NCBI GenBank assembly: GCA_947258615.1
Contig: CAMYIX010000045.1
Coordinates: 1 to 47,321 of the forward strand
Reading direction: 5' to 3'
Length of the DNA stretch: 47,321 nucleotides
From: an uncultured Ectothiorhodospiraceae bacterium
GTDB taxonomy: Bacteria > Pseudomonadota > Gammaproteobacteria > UBA9214
In this document: positions 7,056-19,021 of the stretch, one piece after another
Layout of the letters: each line of letters begins with the position of its first letter
Numbering within the stretch: position 1 is the first letter of the stretch
Notes under the pieces: generated by a model
The model's input: only the letters and a program-made list of their open reading frames with translations
What the model was told of the DNA's origin: nothing
The model's database searches: none
Translations under genes and position numbers: made by a program

Positions 7056-7859
7056 ATGATGAGCAAATTCAGACTGATCTTGCCGCTGCTGATCTGCCTG
7101 CTGGCCCCGGGACCGACGTTGGCGAACACCAGCAGTGCAAACATCGCTGGCTGGATTGCCTTTTCCGTACAGGACTTCGATTACACCGAGACCTTCGATG
7201 ACGGGTCGACGGCCAACTACGAAGCCGGTCTGATACCGGGTATCAACCTGGGTCTGTCGCTGAGGCGCGACCGCCTGTTCGCCGAGACGGCACTCTCTGC
7301 CTGGTCCGGGAATGTCGGCTACCACGGGCCAATGGATACGATCACCGGTGAAGACCTTTTGGACTGGAATGTCCTGGCCGGTGCCGAGGTGTACCGGCAT
7401 GGTTCGACTGCTACCAGCATTTATGCAGGTGCCGGCTACCGTTACTGGGAGCGCGATATCCTATCCACCGCCACGCTCAATGGTCTGTTCGAAATCTATG
7501 ACTGGTGGTATGGCACGCTGGGTATTCGCATGCAGTACGACCGGGGGGAGTCGGTACATCTTGCTGCAGATATACGGCTGTTACGTCCCGTTGATCCCGC
7601 GATCGAGGTCGAGTTTGCCAGCGGGTTTGATGACAAGGGCCTGGACCTGGGGAAGGAGACCGGTGTCCGTGTCGCCCTGACGCTGGAGAACAGGCTTGAT
7701 GGCAGGGCCCGCTTGTTCATTTCACCGTGGTTCGAGTACTGGGAGCTGGGGCGTAGCCGTACCGAGCACCTGCTGCAGAATGGTATCGTCGTTGGTACCG
7801 TGTTTGAGCCCATGAGCGAGGCGCGCAATTTCGGTGTCAATATCGGCCTTGTGTGGTAG
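7056..7859 (+). CDS. Outer-membrane beta-barrel protein, function unknown
   Basis: Residues 1-23 are a signal peptide (LILPLLICLLAPGPTLA, cleavage before NTSS). The mature protein shows alternating aromatic/polar strands (FAETALSAWSGNVGYHG, IYAGAGYRYWERD) and ends in NIGLVW with a terminal aromatic residue, as in BAM-assembled outer-membrane barrels. About 240 mature residues suggests an 8- to 10-stranded barrel. GAGTGG upstream can serve ATG 7056 or 7059. No specific porin or transporter family is recognised. Confidence 0.75.
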   Translation: MMSKFRLILPLLICLLAPGPTLANTSSANIAGWIAFSVQDFDYTETFDDGSTANYEAGLIPGINLGLSLRRDRLFAETALSAWSGNVGYHGPMDTITGEDLLDWNVLAGAEVYRHGSTATSIYAGAGYRYWERDILSTATLNGLFEIYDWWYGTLGIRMQYDRGESVHLAADIRLLRPVDPAIEVEFASGFDDKGLDLGKETGVRVALTLENRLDGRARLFISPWFEYWELGRSRTEHLLQNGIVVGTVFEPMSEARNFGVNIGLVW

Positions 7860-7907
7860 CTCTCGTCAATGGATATCACGCTGCAGTTTCTCGATATTGA
7901 AGCGTAT

Positions 7908-8714
7908 CTAACCTGCCAGTTTTTTCAGTACCTGTGCCGCCGCCACCAGGCCGAAACTGGCGGTGACGCTGGTGGTAGAGCCCATGCCGCCGGCGCAGTT
8001 GAGGCGGCCGACCCGCGGGTCGTGCGGCTTGTCATGGCAAACGCCACCGTCCTCGGCGGGAAACAGCGGCTGCTCATCGGAATAGACGCAGGGTATATCG
8101 AAGCGCCGTTTCAGATTACGCGGGAAGCCATAGTCCTGGCGCAGCAGTTTGCGGGTCTTCGAGAACAGGGCGTCGTGCTCGGTGCGGCTGAGATCGGCGA
8201 CCCGGATCTGGGTCGGGTCGGTCTGGCCGCCGGCACCACCCACCGTGATCAGACGGACCTTGTTGCGCCGGCACCAGGCGATCAGCGCCGCCTTGGTGCG
8301 AAAGCCGTCGATGCAGTCGATTACGTAGTCGTAGTCCAGCCCCAGCAGTGAATCAAGATTGTCCTGCGACAGGAACTCCTCAAGCGCCGTCACCTGGCAG
8401 TCCGGGTTGATTTCGCAGATGCGCTCCGCCATCACCGCCACCTTGGCCCTGCCGATCGTCCCGCTGAGGGCGTGCAGCTGGCGGTTGATGTTGGACTCGG
8501 CAATGTGATCCAGATCGATCAGGGTGATGCGGCCAATTGCCGAGCGTGCCAGCGCCTCGGCCGCCCAGGAGCCGACGCCGCCGATGCCGATCACGCCGAC
8601 ATGCGCTTGTCTGAACCTGTCCAGCGCACGTGTCCCGTAGAGACGGCGGATACCGCCGAAGCGGCGTTCCGGTTCTGCGGGGGCGGGTGGGGTATCCTGT
8701 TCGCTGGCACTCAT
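7908..8714 (-). CDS. tcdA: tRNA threonylcarbamoyladenosine dehydratase TcdA (CsdL)
   Basis: A 268-residue E1-like (ThiF/MoeB-type) enzyme that uses ATP to cyclise t6A37 of tRNA to ct6A. The nucleotide-binding glycine motif GIGGVGSW is at residues 43-50. Further family features are LIDLDHIAESNINRQ, the DCIDGFRTKAAL segment and the C-terminal RLNCAGGMGSTTSVTASFG. The usual length is 268 residues. The gene is divergent from tatD. In Escherichia coli the sulfur-relay partners csdA and csdE sit beside it; they are not in this window. Confidence 0.92.
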   Translation of the reverse strand: MSASEQDTPPAPAEPERRFGGIRRLYGTRALDRFRQAHVGVIGIGGVGSWAAEALARSAIGRITLIDLDHIAESNINRQLHALSGTIGRAKVAVMAERICEINPDCQVTALEEFLSQDNLDSLLGLDYDYVIDCIDGFRTKAALIAWCRRNKVRLITVGGAGGQTDPTQIRVADLSRTEHDALFSKTRKLLRQDYGFPRNLKRRFDIPCVYSDEQPLFPAEDGGVCHDKPHDPRVGRLNCAGGMGSTTSVTASFGLVAAAQVLKKLAG

Positions 8715-8798
8715 GACGGTTGTTTAGATGCGTATTGCAGGGCGAACATACCAGAAATCGACTGTGTTTGATCACGCCGCCGGCATACAATCCCGTCC

Positions 8799-9578
8799 AT
8801 GGAGATCATCGACACCCACTGTCACCTCGATGCGGCTGAATTCGATGCCGACCGGCAGGCCGTGCTGGCACGCGCACGCGACGCGGGCGTGGCGGGTATT
8901 GTGGTGCCGGGCGTGCAGGCAAAGGGCTGGGACGGCCTGTGGGGCCTGTGTGCAGCAGAGCCCGGGCTGTTTCCCGCCCTCGGCCTGCATCCGGTGTACC
9001 TCGAGCAGCACCAGGAGGCGGACCTGGCGGCACTGGAGTTGCAGCTGGCCAGCCGGCGTCCGGTGGCCGTGGGCGAGATCGGCCTGGACTATTTTGTCAG
9101 CGACCTCGACCGTGCCCGCCAGCAGTCGCTATTCGAGGCGCAGCTCGTGATCGCGCGGGATGCCGGGCTGCCGGTGATCCTGCATGTGCGCAAGGCCCAC
9201 GACCAGGTGCTGGCGGCCCTGAGGCGGATCCGGGTGCCGGGTGGGATCGCCCATGCCTTTAACGGTAGCCTGCAGCAGGCGCAGCACTATATCGATCTCG
9301 GGTTCAAACTGGGCTTCGGCGGGATGCTGACCTACACGCGTTCGACCCGGCTGCGCAGTCTGGCGCGCGCCTTGCCGCCGGAGGCCCTGGTGCTGGAGAC
9401 TGATGCGCCCGACCTGGTCGTGGCGCCACATCGGGGCGAGCGCAACAGTCCCGAGTACCTGCCCCATTGCCTGGCGGCGCTGGCCGAGGTGCGCGGCGAG
9501 CCGCTTGAAGGAGTGGCGCAGCAGACCAGCGCCAATGCGCGCGCGGTGCTGGCGCTGGCTACATGGCAGGCCGGCTAA
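8799..9578 (+). CDS. tatD: TatD family metal-dependent hydrolase (3'-5' DNase)
   Basis: A 259-residue TIM-barrel hydrolase. Metal-binding residues are visible in IIDTHCHLDAAEFD (D5, H7, H9), VGEIGLDYF (the catalytic glutamate), LPVILHVRKA, GIAHAFNG and ETDAPDL. TatD/YcfH/YjjV proteins act as 3'-5' exonucleases on single-stranded DNA and RNA. Which of the three Escherichia coli paralogues it matches best cannot be decided by eye. Divergent from tcdA with an 84-base spacer. Confidence 0.88.
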   Translation: MEIIDTHCHLDAAEFDADRQAVLARARDAGVAGIVVPGVQAKGWDGLWGLCAAEPGLFPALGLHPVYLEQHQEADLAALELQLASRRPVAVGEIGLDYFVSDLDRARQQSLFEAQLVIARDAGLPVILHVRKAHDQVLAALRRIRVPGGIAHAFNGSLQQAQHYIDLGFKLGFGGMLTYTRSTRLRSLARALPPEALVLETDAPDLVVAPHRGERNSPEYLPHCLAALAEVRGEPLEGVAQQTSANARAVLALATWQAG

Positions 9579-9645
9579 TCCGGTGGCGTGTACTTGCCGG
9601 TGCATGGCGGCAAGAAGACCGACCACACAAACTGCAAACCAGGCG

Positions 9646-9861
9646 ATGGGCATAGGGAAACTGTTACTGCTTGTTGGCGTGTTCATCACCCTGGTCGGGC
9701 TGGTGCTGACCTATGCCCCGGGCCTGCTGGGCTGGTTCGGCCACCTGCCGGGCGATATCCGCATCGAGCGCGGCAACAGCCGGATTTTCATTCCGATTAC
9801 CTCAATGATCGTAATCAGTATCATTCTGACAATCATCATCAAGCTGTTCTTCCGGCGCTAG
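9646..9861 (+). CDS. DUF2905 family small membrane protein
   Basis: A 71-residue protein starting [19 protein letters not shown], with two membrane helices (about residues 4-24 and 46-68) and the family's central [20 protein letters not shown] segment between them. This is the full length for DUF2905. The open frame extends upstream, but that part overlaps tatD and is not coding. Function is unknown. It lies 67 bases after tatD and 43 bases before the DUF255 gene, probably one transcript. Confidence 0.85.
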   Translation: MGIGKLLLLVGVFITLVGLVLTYAPGLLGWFGHLPGDIRIERGNSRIFIPITSMIVISIILTIIIKLFFRR

Positions 9862-9904
9862 TGGCTGGTGGCAGGAACCATTTCAGTTTCCGGGATATCC
9901 AATC

Positions 9905-11884
9905 ATGCATTACCTCAACAGGATCTGGCACACCATGACCGTCACGCTGAACCATCGCCTGCGGGCCTGCCTGGCTGTCGCCCTGCTGCTGGCAACGGCG
10001 TTCCCTGCCCAGGCCGGCGAAAAAACCGGCGGCTGGCGACTGGCACTGGAATCGAGTCCCTACCTGCGCCTGCATGCCGATAATCCCGTCGAGTGGTACC
10101 CCTGGGGCGAGGAGGCCTTCGAAAAGGCACGCCGGGAGAACAAGCCGATCTTCATCTCGATCGGTTATTTCACCTGCCACTGGTGCCATGTCATGGCGCG
10201 CGAATCGTTCAGCAATCCAGGAATCGCCGCCTTGCTGAATGCGGGTTTCGTGTCCATCAAGGTGGACCGGGAACAGCGTCCGGATGTGGATGCGGCCTAC
10301 ATGAACTACGTGGTGGCGACCAGCGGGCAGGGCGGCTGGCCGATGTCCGTGTGGGCCACGCCGGAGGGCCTTCCATTCCTGGGCGGGACCTACTATCCGC
10401 CGGAGCCCGGACTGGGCCGGCCGGGCATGACGCAGATCCTGTCCACGCTGGATGAACTCTGGCGGGAGGCGCCGGGGCGCCTGCGGGAAACGGCGCAGAA
10501 TGCCGTGGCCATGCTGCGTGAGACGGACGCCGATGTCACCCCCCTGTCGCGGCTGACGGACGAACTCCCCGCCCGGGCCCGCAAGCAGTTTGCCGCCGGC
10601 TACGACGTGTTCCACGGGGGCTTCGGTCCGGCACCCAAGTTCCCGCAGCCGGCGCGCCTGCTGTTCCTGTTGCAGTCGGAAGATCAGGCCAGCGTTGATA
10701 TGGCACTGCATACCCTGGACAAGATGGCGGCGGGTGGCATCTACGACCAGCTCGAGGGCGGCATCCACCGCTATTCCACCGATTTCGAGTGGCGGGTGCC
10801 GCATTTCGAGAAGATGCTCTATGACCAGGCACTGGTAGCGCATGCCTACCTGGTGGCCTATCGCCAGACCCGGAACGCGCGTTATGCCGGGGTGGCGCGC
10901 GACATCCTCGACTTCGCCCTTGACAGGCTGCACGACGACCGCGGTGGTTTTTATTCGGCGCTGAGTGCCGACAGTCATGCCCGTCATGACCGTTCCGGGC
11001 ACATGGAGGAGGGCGTGTATTACACCTGGACCTGGGAGCAGCTCACCGAGGCGCTCGGTGAAGGGGATTTGCGTGACTGGGCGGCAGCGCGTTACGGCAT
11101 GACCGAGCAGGGCAATGCGCTGAGTGACCCGCTGGGCGAGATGGCCGGCCGCAATGTGCCCTACCGGGCGCTGGATCTCGCCGCCCTGGCTGAGCAGTTC
11201 AAGCTGGACCTGATCAGTGCCGGGCAGCGCGCTGCCGGGGTGCAACAGCGCCTGCTCAAGGCGCGGCGGGCGCGCCCTCCCGTGCCGGTGGACGACAAGG
11301 TCGTGACGGCCTGGAACGGTTACATGATCACGACACTGGCCATGGCCGGGCGGCTGCTGGAAGAGCCACGCTATATCGAGGCAGCTACGGCCACGGCAAG
11401 TTTTGTCATGGATGAACTCTATGACGACAAACGCGCTGTGCTTTACCGGGACTGGCGCCAGGGTGAGCGGGGCGTGCCGGGCTTCAGCGATGATTATGCC
11501 GCGCTCGCCCAGGGCCTGGTGACCCTGTTCAAGGTCACGGGCAGGAAGGCCTGGCTGCGTCAGGCCCGGCTGCTGGCCGATTCACTGCTCGCCATGTATT
11601 GGGATGCCGATAAGGGCGGGTTCTTCAGTACCCCGGCCGATACCGAGCTCTGGCTGCGCGAGAAGCAGGCCAGTGACGGGGCCACGCTGTCGGTCAACGG
11701 AGTCGCGGTCCATGCCCTGCTGGACCTGGGGCGGCTGACGGGCGACCGGGCTTATACCGAAAAGGCATTCAGGACCGCTGCCTGGGCCGGCGCCCGGTCG
11801 CAGGACTCGCCGGAGTCCATGTCCTACCTGCTGATCCGCTGGCCGGAATTGATGGAGCGGCCGCTGCCCGCTGCGGACGGCTGA
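9905..11884 (+). CDS. Thioredoxin-domain protein, DUF255/YyaL (SPATA20-like)
   Basis: A 659-residue protein with an N-terminal signal-like segment ([19 protein letters not shown]), a DUF255 thioredoxin-fold domain (about residues 45-210) and a long C-terminal alpha/alpha six-barrel region like N-acylglucosamine 2-epimerases. The redox-type motif C91-H-W-C94 lies in [35 protein letters not shown] and GGTYYPP are family signatures. Many homologues are cytoplasmic; this copy seems exported. The start is ATG 9905 or 9935, both with weak ribosome sites. Substrate unknown. Confidence 0.88.
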   Translation: MHYLNRIWHTMTVTLNHRLRACLAVALLLATAFPAQAGEKTGGWRLALESSPYLRLHADNPVEWYPWGEEAFEKARRENKPIFISIGYFTCHWCHVMARESFSNPGIAALLNAGFVSIKVDREQRPDVDAAYMNYVVATSGQGGWPMSVWATPEGLPFLGGTYYPPEPGLGRPGMTQILSTLDELWREAPGRLRETAQNAVAMLRETDADVTPLSRLTDELPARARKQFAAGYDVFHGGFGPAPKFPQPARLLFLLQSEDQASVDMALHTLDKMAAGGIYDQLEGGIHRYSTDFEWRVPHFEKMLYDQALVAHAYLVAYRQTRNARYAGVARDILDFALDRLHDDRGGFYSALSADSHARHDRSGHMEEGVYYTWTWEQLTEALGEGDLRDWAAARYGMTEQGNALSDPLGEMAGRNVPYRALDLAALAEQFKLDLISAGQRAAGVQQRLLKARRARPPVPVDDKVVTAWNGYMITTLAMAGRLLEEPRYIEAATATASFVMDELYDDKRAVLYRDWRQGERGVPGFSDDYAALAQGLVTLFKVTGRKAWLRQARLLADSLLAMYWDADKGGFFSTPADTELWLREKQASDGATLSVNGVAVHALLDLGRLTGDRAYTEKAFRTAAWAGARSQDSPESMSYLLIRWPELMERPLPAADG

Positions 11885-11901
11885 AACCGGCCCGGGGCGG
11901 T

Positions 11902-13266
11902 TCAGGGGCTGGACGGGATCAGCTCGATTTCAACCCGGTTGTTGGCCTCGGCGATACGGTTCCAATCGTAGGCACTGATATCGGAGTGCCGTGCCGGGTA
12001 GGGTACCCGCGGCTGGCTGTACTGGTGGGACACGATCTCGACGCCGATGTCGCTGTCGTTGACCATCGGGGAGGTGGCGAGAAAATTGGCAAAGGCAATC
12101 GATTGCCGTTCCCCGAGCGCCGGCAGGTGCTGCAAGGGGTGTCCGTAGACAGTACAGTCGCGTACCGGTAGATCGGCGGGGGCGAGTGTATAGCCATCGG
12201 CCTCATCGCCGGTCAGGCAGAATTCCCCCAGGTGTGAGGCCAGTCTGAGCGTGCCCTTGAACCCCAGGGCCTGCAGGCGTGAGACCAGCTCATGCACAAT
12301 CGCCAGGCGCCGGTCGCTGAAGGCCTCTTCACGGACATCGTATGGGCTGCTCCGGTTGATGGCCCAGGTGATGCTTTTGAACAGCAGCGATGACTGTTGT
12401 CTGCTGCGGCTTTGCTGTTCATCCAGTTGCTTGCGCAAGGAGCCGCTTTCAAAACTCGCCAGTTGTACCTGTTGCTGCTGCTGGTTCTGCAGGCGGGCAA
12501 TCTCCCCCCGGGCGTCTTCCAGTTCCTGGCGTGTATCGCCACTTAGCCGGTACATCCACAGCAGCGGGATCAGCAGGATCAGCAGGACCACCAGGGGGAT
12601 GAATATCCCGCTGCCGCGTGCCGTCGGCCGCCGTGCGCCTGGCCCTGTGCCACCGCTTGCGGGCTGACCCAGGTCATCGCGGAGTTGCTGTAATTCCGCC
12701 CGGATGTCATTGTGATATCGTTCAATCAGGTCATCAAGATTAGTCTGCAAGTCATTGTTGTTAATTGCAGATTCTGCTGCCTCCCGGGCTATCTCCTGGA
12801 TCGCGTCGTGGCCGGGGACGTGGCTGACTTCCGGGGTCTCGTTGAGCAGCATGAAGCGGTTGGCCCCGCTGGCTGGTGGTGGCTTGCGACGCTCTTCGAT
12901 CATGTCGAGCCGGTTGAGCACCTGGAAAAGTTCGGCAGGCTGGACCTCCTTGGGCATGATGCCCACCGCACCCAGGGCGCGCGCCTGGCTGACGTACAGG
13001 TCGCCACCCCTGGAGGTGTACATCATGATAGGAATGGTGGCAGTAGCAGGATTTCCCTTGATGGCCTTCACGGCCTGGAAGCCGTCCATCCCCGGCATCA
13101 TGTGGTCCATGAAGATGAGGTCCGGGGCCTTGTGGGCAAGGTAATTCAGCGCATCCTGAGCGGACTCCACCGCGTCGACAACAACTCCCTGCTTTTCCAG
13201 CATGCGTTGCAGGGTAACGCGCGCTGTTCTTGAATCATCGACAATCAGTGCAACACGCTTTGCCAT
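11902..13266 (-). CDS. Receiver domain fused to a membrane segment and putative OmpA-like C-terminal region
   Basis: A 454-residue protein. Residues 1-125 are a canonical CheY-like receiver: acidic pair D10/D11, phospho-acceptor D54 in IFMDHMMPGMDGF, T84 in MMYTS and K106 in IMPKEV. A helical linker (about 150-200) leads to one hydrophobic helix (220-239, IFIPLVVLLILLIPLLWMY) and a Gln-rich coiled coil (245-295). The C-terminal part (300-454) resembles a divergent OmpA-like domain (GERQSIAFANFLAT, ANNRVEIELI) and would be periplasmic. No DNA-binding or enzymatic output domain is present and no histidine kinase is adjacent. Confidence 0.8.
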   Translation of the reverse strand: MAKRVALIVDDSRTARVTLQRMLEKQGVVVDAVESAQDALNYLAHKAPDLIFMDHMMPGMDGFQAVKAIKGNPATATIPIMMYTSRGGDLYVSQARALGAVGIMPKEVQPAELFQVLNRLDMIEERRKPPPASGANRFMLLNETPEVSHVPGHDAIQEIAREAAESAINNNDLQTNLDDLIERYHNDIRAELQQLRDDLGQPASGGTGPGARRPTARGSGIFIPLVVLLILLIPLLWMYRLSGDTRQELEDARGEIARLQNQQQQQVQLASFESGSLRKQLDEQQSRSRQQSSLLFKSITWAINRSSPYDVREEAFSDRRLAIVHELVSRLQALGFKGTLRLASHLGEFCLTGDEADGYTLAPADLPVRDCTVYGHPLQHLPALGERQSIAFANFLATSPMVNDSDIGVEIVSHQYSQPRVPYPARHSDISAYDWNRIAEANNRVEIELIPSSP

Positions 13267-13357
13267 CGACAGGCGCTCCGCTCATGGAGGGTGCTGGCTA
13301 CTATAACCCATCCCCGGGACGGGTCGCGACATACCGGGAATGGCCGGGGGACGGGCG

Positions 13358-16192
<2,835 letters not shown>

Positions 16193-16198
16193 ATACAC

Positions 16199-16222
16199 AA
16201 AAAAGCCACGGCTAGGCGTGGC
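16199..16222 (-). terminator. Intrinsic-terminator hairpin in the ppc leader
   Basis: On the minus strand GCCACG-CCTAGC-CGTGGC is followed by TTTTTTG. It lies only 6 bases before the ppc ATG. It could be the terminator of glgA, or, because a TATAAT box is found upstream of it, a leader attenuator of ppc. Confidence 0.75.
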
Positions 16223-16244
16223 CTGTTCCGAATCAGGGAGGGGG

Positions 16245-16272
16245 ATTATACCCCGCCGCGGTGGATTTACAG
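16245..16272 (-). promoter_or_regulatory. Predicted ppc promoter
   Basis: On the minus strand a perfect TATAAT (plus-strand 16245-16250) is preceded, after 16 bases, by a weak CTGTAA -35. Transcription would start near 16238, giving a leader of about 46 bases that contains the terminator hairpin. Confidence 0.5.
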
Positions 16273-16315
16273 CCTGCCGGGATATTCCGGACAAATTCGA
16301 GAATACGGCCCTAAC

Positions 16316-17803
16316 TCATTGAGTAACATATTTTTTAAAAGAAGGGTGATTTTGCTGTTCATCGATGACCCGGGTGTAGAGCTCGACATATTGCTGCGCG
16401 CTGCGTTTCCAGCTGAAGTCCTGGCGCATGCCGGTATCCACGATCTGTGCCCAGTATTCGGGTTTGCGGTAGTGTTCGAGGGCGCGCTCGACCGAGCTCC
16501 ACAGTGCGGACGCCTCAGCCTTGTCGAAGCAGAAACCGGTGGCGGTCTTGTCCTCGAGGGTTTCGGGCGTGGTATCGACGATGGTATCGGCCAGCCCGCC
16601 GGTGCGGCGCACCACGGGTACGGTCCCGTAACGCAGGCTGTAGATCTGGTTCAGACCGCAGGGCTCAAACCGGGAGGGCATCAGGAAGATATCGGCACCG
16701 GCCTCGATGCCGTGTGCAAGGGTTTCGTTATAACCGATGTGTATACCGATGTGATCCGGATGCCGGGTGCTGGCCAGTTCCAGGGCGGTTTCCAGCTGGC
16801 TGTCACCGCTGCCGAGTACCACCAGCTGGGCGTTCTGCTTGACCAGCTCGGGCACGATCTCGAGTATCAGGTCGATGCCTTTCTGTTCGACCAGCCGACT
16901 GATAACCGCGAACAGGGGAGTGTCGTTGTCGACCGGCAGGGCGAAGCGCTCCTGCAGGTCGCGCTTGTTCTCGGTCTTGTGGAACAGCGAGCGGCGGTTG
17001 TACTGAACCGGTATGTGCAGGTCACGCCCGGGATTCCACACCGTGTAGTCCACGCCGTTGATGATGCCGGTCAGGTGGCCCCGGCGGTGGTTGAGCAGGC
17101 CCTCCAGTCCATAGCCGAATTCCGGGGTGCAGATCTCATCGGCATAGGTCGGGCTTACCGTGGTCAACCAGTCAGCGAAGACCAGCCCGCCCTTGATGAA
17201 GGAGAAGCTGTCGTGGAATTCCAGGGCATCGGCCGACCACCAGCTGGCGGGCAGTTTGAGTGACTTGAAGGTTTTCCAGTCAAACAGGCCCTGGTAGGCC
17301 AGGTTGTGGATGGTGAAGATCGAGGCCGGGGCGGATGGTGTTTCCCGGAGCATGATCGGGACCAGCCCGGTCTGCCAGTCATTGCAGTGCACGATATCCG
17401 GTTGCCAGTCGAGGCCGGCGGCATCAACCGCCAGGGCGTGGATGGCTCGGCAGAACACCGTGAAACGTTCGGCGTTGTCCGGCCAGGGCTTGCCATCGCT
17501 GGTGGTGTAGGGGTTCCCGGCCCGATCAAAGTGGGACGGGGAATCAACCAGGTAGAGCTTCACGTTGCCACCGGGCAGTCGTCCACCGAGGATCCGCACT
17601 GGCTGACTGACACCCTCCAGTTCCAGGTAGGCGGCCAGTGTCAGGTGCTGGGCATGTCTGAGGATCTCGCGGTAGGCCGGGATGATGACGCGTATGTCAT
17701 GGCGCTGGCCCAGGATGGCGCGCGGCAGGCTGCCGGATACGTCGGCCAGGCCGCCGGTCTTGATGAGGGGGTGGGCCTCGCTGCTGGCAAAGAGAATGTC
17801 CAT
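16316..17803 (-). CDS. glgA: Glycogen synthase (ADP-glucose type, GT5)
   Basis: A 495-residue GT-B glycosyltransferase that transfers glucose from ADP-glucose to glycogen. The N-terminus MDILFASSEAHPLIKTGGLADV contains the ADP-glucose-binding KTGGL (residues 15-19). Further hallmarks are HCNDWQTGLVP, TIHNLAYQG and, near the C-terminus, PSRFEPCGLNQIYSLRYGT with the catalytic glutamate region. The open frame extends 189 codons upstream, but that part overlaps the divergent gene and is not conserved; the ATG at 17803 fits family length. No other glycogen gene is nearby. Confidence 0.93.
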   Translation of the reverse strand: MDILFASSEAHPLIKTGGLADVSGSLPRAILGQRHDIRVIIPAYREILRHAQHLTLAAYLELEGVSQPVRILGGRLPGGNVKLYLVDSPSHFDRAGNPYTTSDGKPWPDNAERFTVFCRAIHALAVDAAGLDWQPDIVHCNDWQTGLVPIMLRETPSAPASIFTIHNLAYQGLFDWKTFKSLKLPASWWSADALEFHDSFSFIKGGLVFADWLTTVSPTYADEICTPEFGYGLEGLLNHRRGHLTGIINGVDYTVWNPGRDLHIPVQYNRRSLFHKTENKRDLQERFALPVDNDTPLFAVISRLVEQKGIDLILEIVPELVKQNAQLVVLGSGDSQLETALELASTRHPDHIGIHIGYNETLAHGIEAGADIFLMPSRFEPCGLNQIYSLRYGTVPVVRRTGGLADTIVDTTPETLEDKTATGFCFDKAEASALWSSVERALEHYRKPEYWAQIVDTGMRQDFSWKRSAQQYVELYTRVIDEQQNHPSFKKYVTQ

Positions 17804-18010
17804 CCCTGTGGGCTCTGTCCCGTGAGTGATTGCCGCTGATCGAGTTGCTGCAAGATTGCTGGAACTCACTGCGTGCGTCAAGATGCCACGCTTGCGTTTT
17901 CTGCTGCAGGGATTAATCTTCCCCATTGCTCGGGCGGCCTGATCCAGCGCTGGACCGGGCAAGTGGTTGGGGAATGGGAATATTGTTACGCATGACTTCA
18001 GGGGGGAGAG

Positions 18011-18502
18011 ATGATGGGGCACTATGACCCATGGGAGAGCGGTAGCCGGACGCGGCTGCGCAGTGACTTTCTCGATGGAATGCGTTGTTACGAGGAGCGT
18101 GACCTGGAAGGGGCGCTGGATATGTTTCGGGCTGCCGATGAGCTGGCCGAGATGGATGACATCTACCAGAGTCGCTACACCTCTTTCCACGGGCTGGTGC
18201 GCGTCTTCATGGGCGACGAACATGGCGTGAAGCTGTGCCGCAAGGCGGCCGTGGGCGAAGTTGAGGATGTCGAGGTGTACTACAACCTGGCGATGGCCGA
18301 GCATAAGCTGGGTGACCGGGGTGGCGCCTACATGGCATTGCGGCGTGGCTTGGTGATCGATGCCGAACATCAGGGTCTGCAGCGCCTGGCCAAGGAGTTC
18401 AACCTGCGCGCCCGCCGCCCGGTGATCCCCTGGGTTTCACGCGACAACCTCCTTAACCGGGCGCTGGGACAACTGTTTCACCGACGGTGCAAGCCACGAT
18501 AA
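18011..18502 (+). CDS. TPR-like helical protein (163 aa), unknown function
   Basis: A soluble helical protein whose segments FLDGMRCYEERDLEGALDMFRAADE and VYYNLAMAEHKLGDRGGAYMALRRGL have the spacing and small/large residue pattern of tetratricopeptide repeats, with about three degenerate units. A GGGGGGAGAG ribosome site abuts the ATG pair (18011 or 18014). It has no signal peptide. TPR proteins bind partner proteins, but the partner is unknown. Divergent from glgA and upstream of rnpB. Confidence 0.75.
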   Translation: MMGHYDPWESGSRTRLRSDFLDGMRCYEERDLEGALDMFRAADELAEMDDIYQSRYTSFHGLVRVFMGDEHGVKLCRKAAVGEVEDVEVYYNLAMAEHKLGDRGGAYMALRRGLVIDAEHQGLQRLAKEFNLRARRPVIPWVSRDNLLNRALGQLFHRRCKPR

Positions 18503-18636
18503 AGGTTCCCTGGTATGCATACTGCGCCTGCGAATAATAAAAAATATAATGTAATAACATTAAGTTAAGACAGATATATCATATCTTGCATGAGGCCTGG
18601 GCATGCTTTTCTGTCGTCGTGCCCGGCGGTTTTCCA

Positions 18637-18642
18637 TATAAT
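18637..18642 (+). promoter_or_regulatory. -10 box of rnpB
   Basis: A perfect TATAAT sits 7 bases before the predicted first base of the RNase P RNA at 18650. No strong -35 is seen (TGTCGT or TTCTGT at a suboptimal distance), as is common for stable-RNA promoters with other activating features. Confidence 0.6.
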
Positions 18643-18649
18643 CACGAAC

Positions 18650-18992
18650 GGGAGTTGGCCAGGCAGTCGCCCCGCTTGCGGGGAGGAAAGTCCGGGCTCC
18701 ACAGGGCAGGGTGCCAGGTAACGCCTGGGGGACGCGAGTCCATGGAAAGTGCCACAGAAAATATACCGCCCGTTTCGTTCGCGGAGCGGGTAAGGGTGAA
18801 ATGGTGCGGTAAGAGCGCACCGCGCGCCTGGTAACAGGCGTGGCAGGGTAAACCCCATCCGGAGCAAGACCAAATAGGGGAACGATCATGCGGCCCGCAT
18901 GGTTCCCGGGTAGGTCGCTCGAGGTGCATGGTGACGTGCATCCCAGATGAATGACTGTCCACGACAGAACCCGGCTTACCGGCCGACTCCCT
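18650..18992 (+). ncRNA. rnpB: RNase P RNA component, bacterial type A
   Basis: The catalytic RNA of RNase P, which removes 5' leaders from tRNA precursors. The ends GGGAGTTGGCC and GGCCGACTCCC pair to form helix P1. The conserved blocks GAGGAAAGTCCGGGCTCC (CR-I), AGGGTGAAATGGTGCGGTAAGAGCGCACCG, the GGGTAAACCCC segment, GAGCAAGACCAAATAG and the CGACAGAACCCGGCTTA near the 3' end are all present. The length of about 343 bases is normal. A short T-run (CTTTTTC) follows. Open reading frames on both strands here are shadows. Confidence 0.97.
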
Positions 18993-19021
18993 TTTTCATA
19001 AAGTTTTTACAAGAATATTTA

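Noticed and set aside
8763-8798. TACAAT box directly before tatD
   Set aside because: It would place the transcription start almost at the ATG and has no -35 at 16-18 bases, so I do not list it as a promoter.
9839-11245. 468-codon open frame on the minus strand
   Set aside because: Antisense to the DUF255 thioredoxin-like gene, which has clear family motifs. Composition is typical of a shadow frame.
13304-13323. ACCCGTCCC...GGGATGGGT-type hairpin after ppc
   Set aside because: The stem overlaps itself in a near-palindrome and no T-run follows on the minus strand, so a terminator call is not justified.
16319-17263. 314-codon open frame on the plus strand
   Set aside because: Antisense to glgA; no domain or ribosome-binding site.
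17804-18370. 189-codon N-terminal extension of the glgA frame
   Set aside because: It overlaps the divergent TPR-like gene and carries no conserved sequence; the KTGGL motif sits at the right distance from ATG 17803.
18560-18962. Several overlapping frames of about 80-110 codons
   Set aside because: They lie within rnpB, a structural RNA gene.
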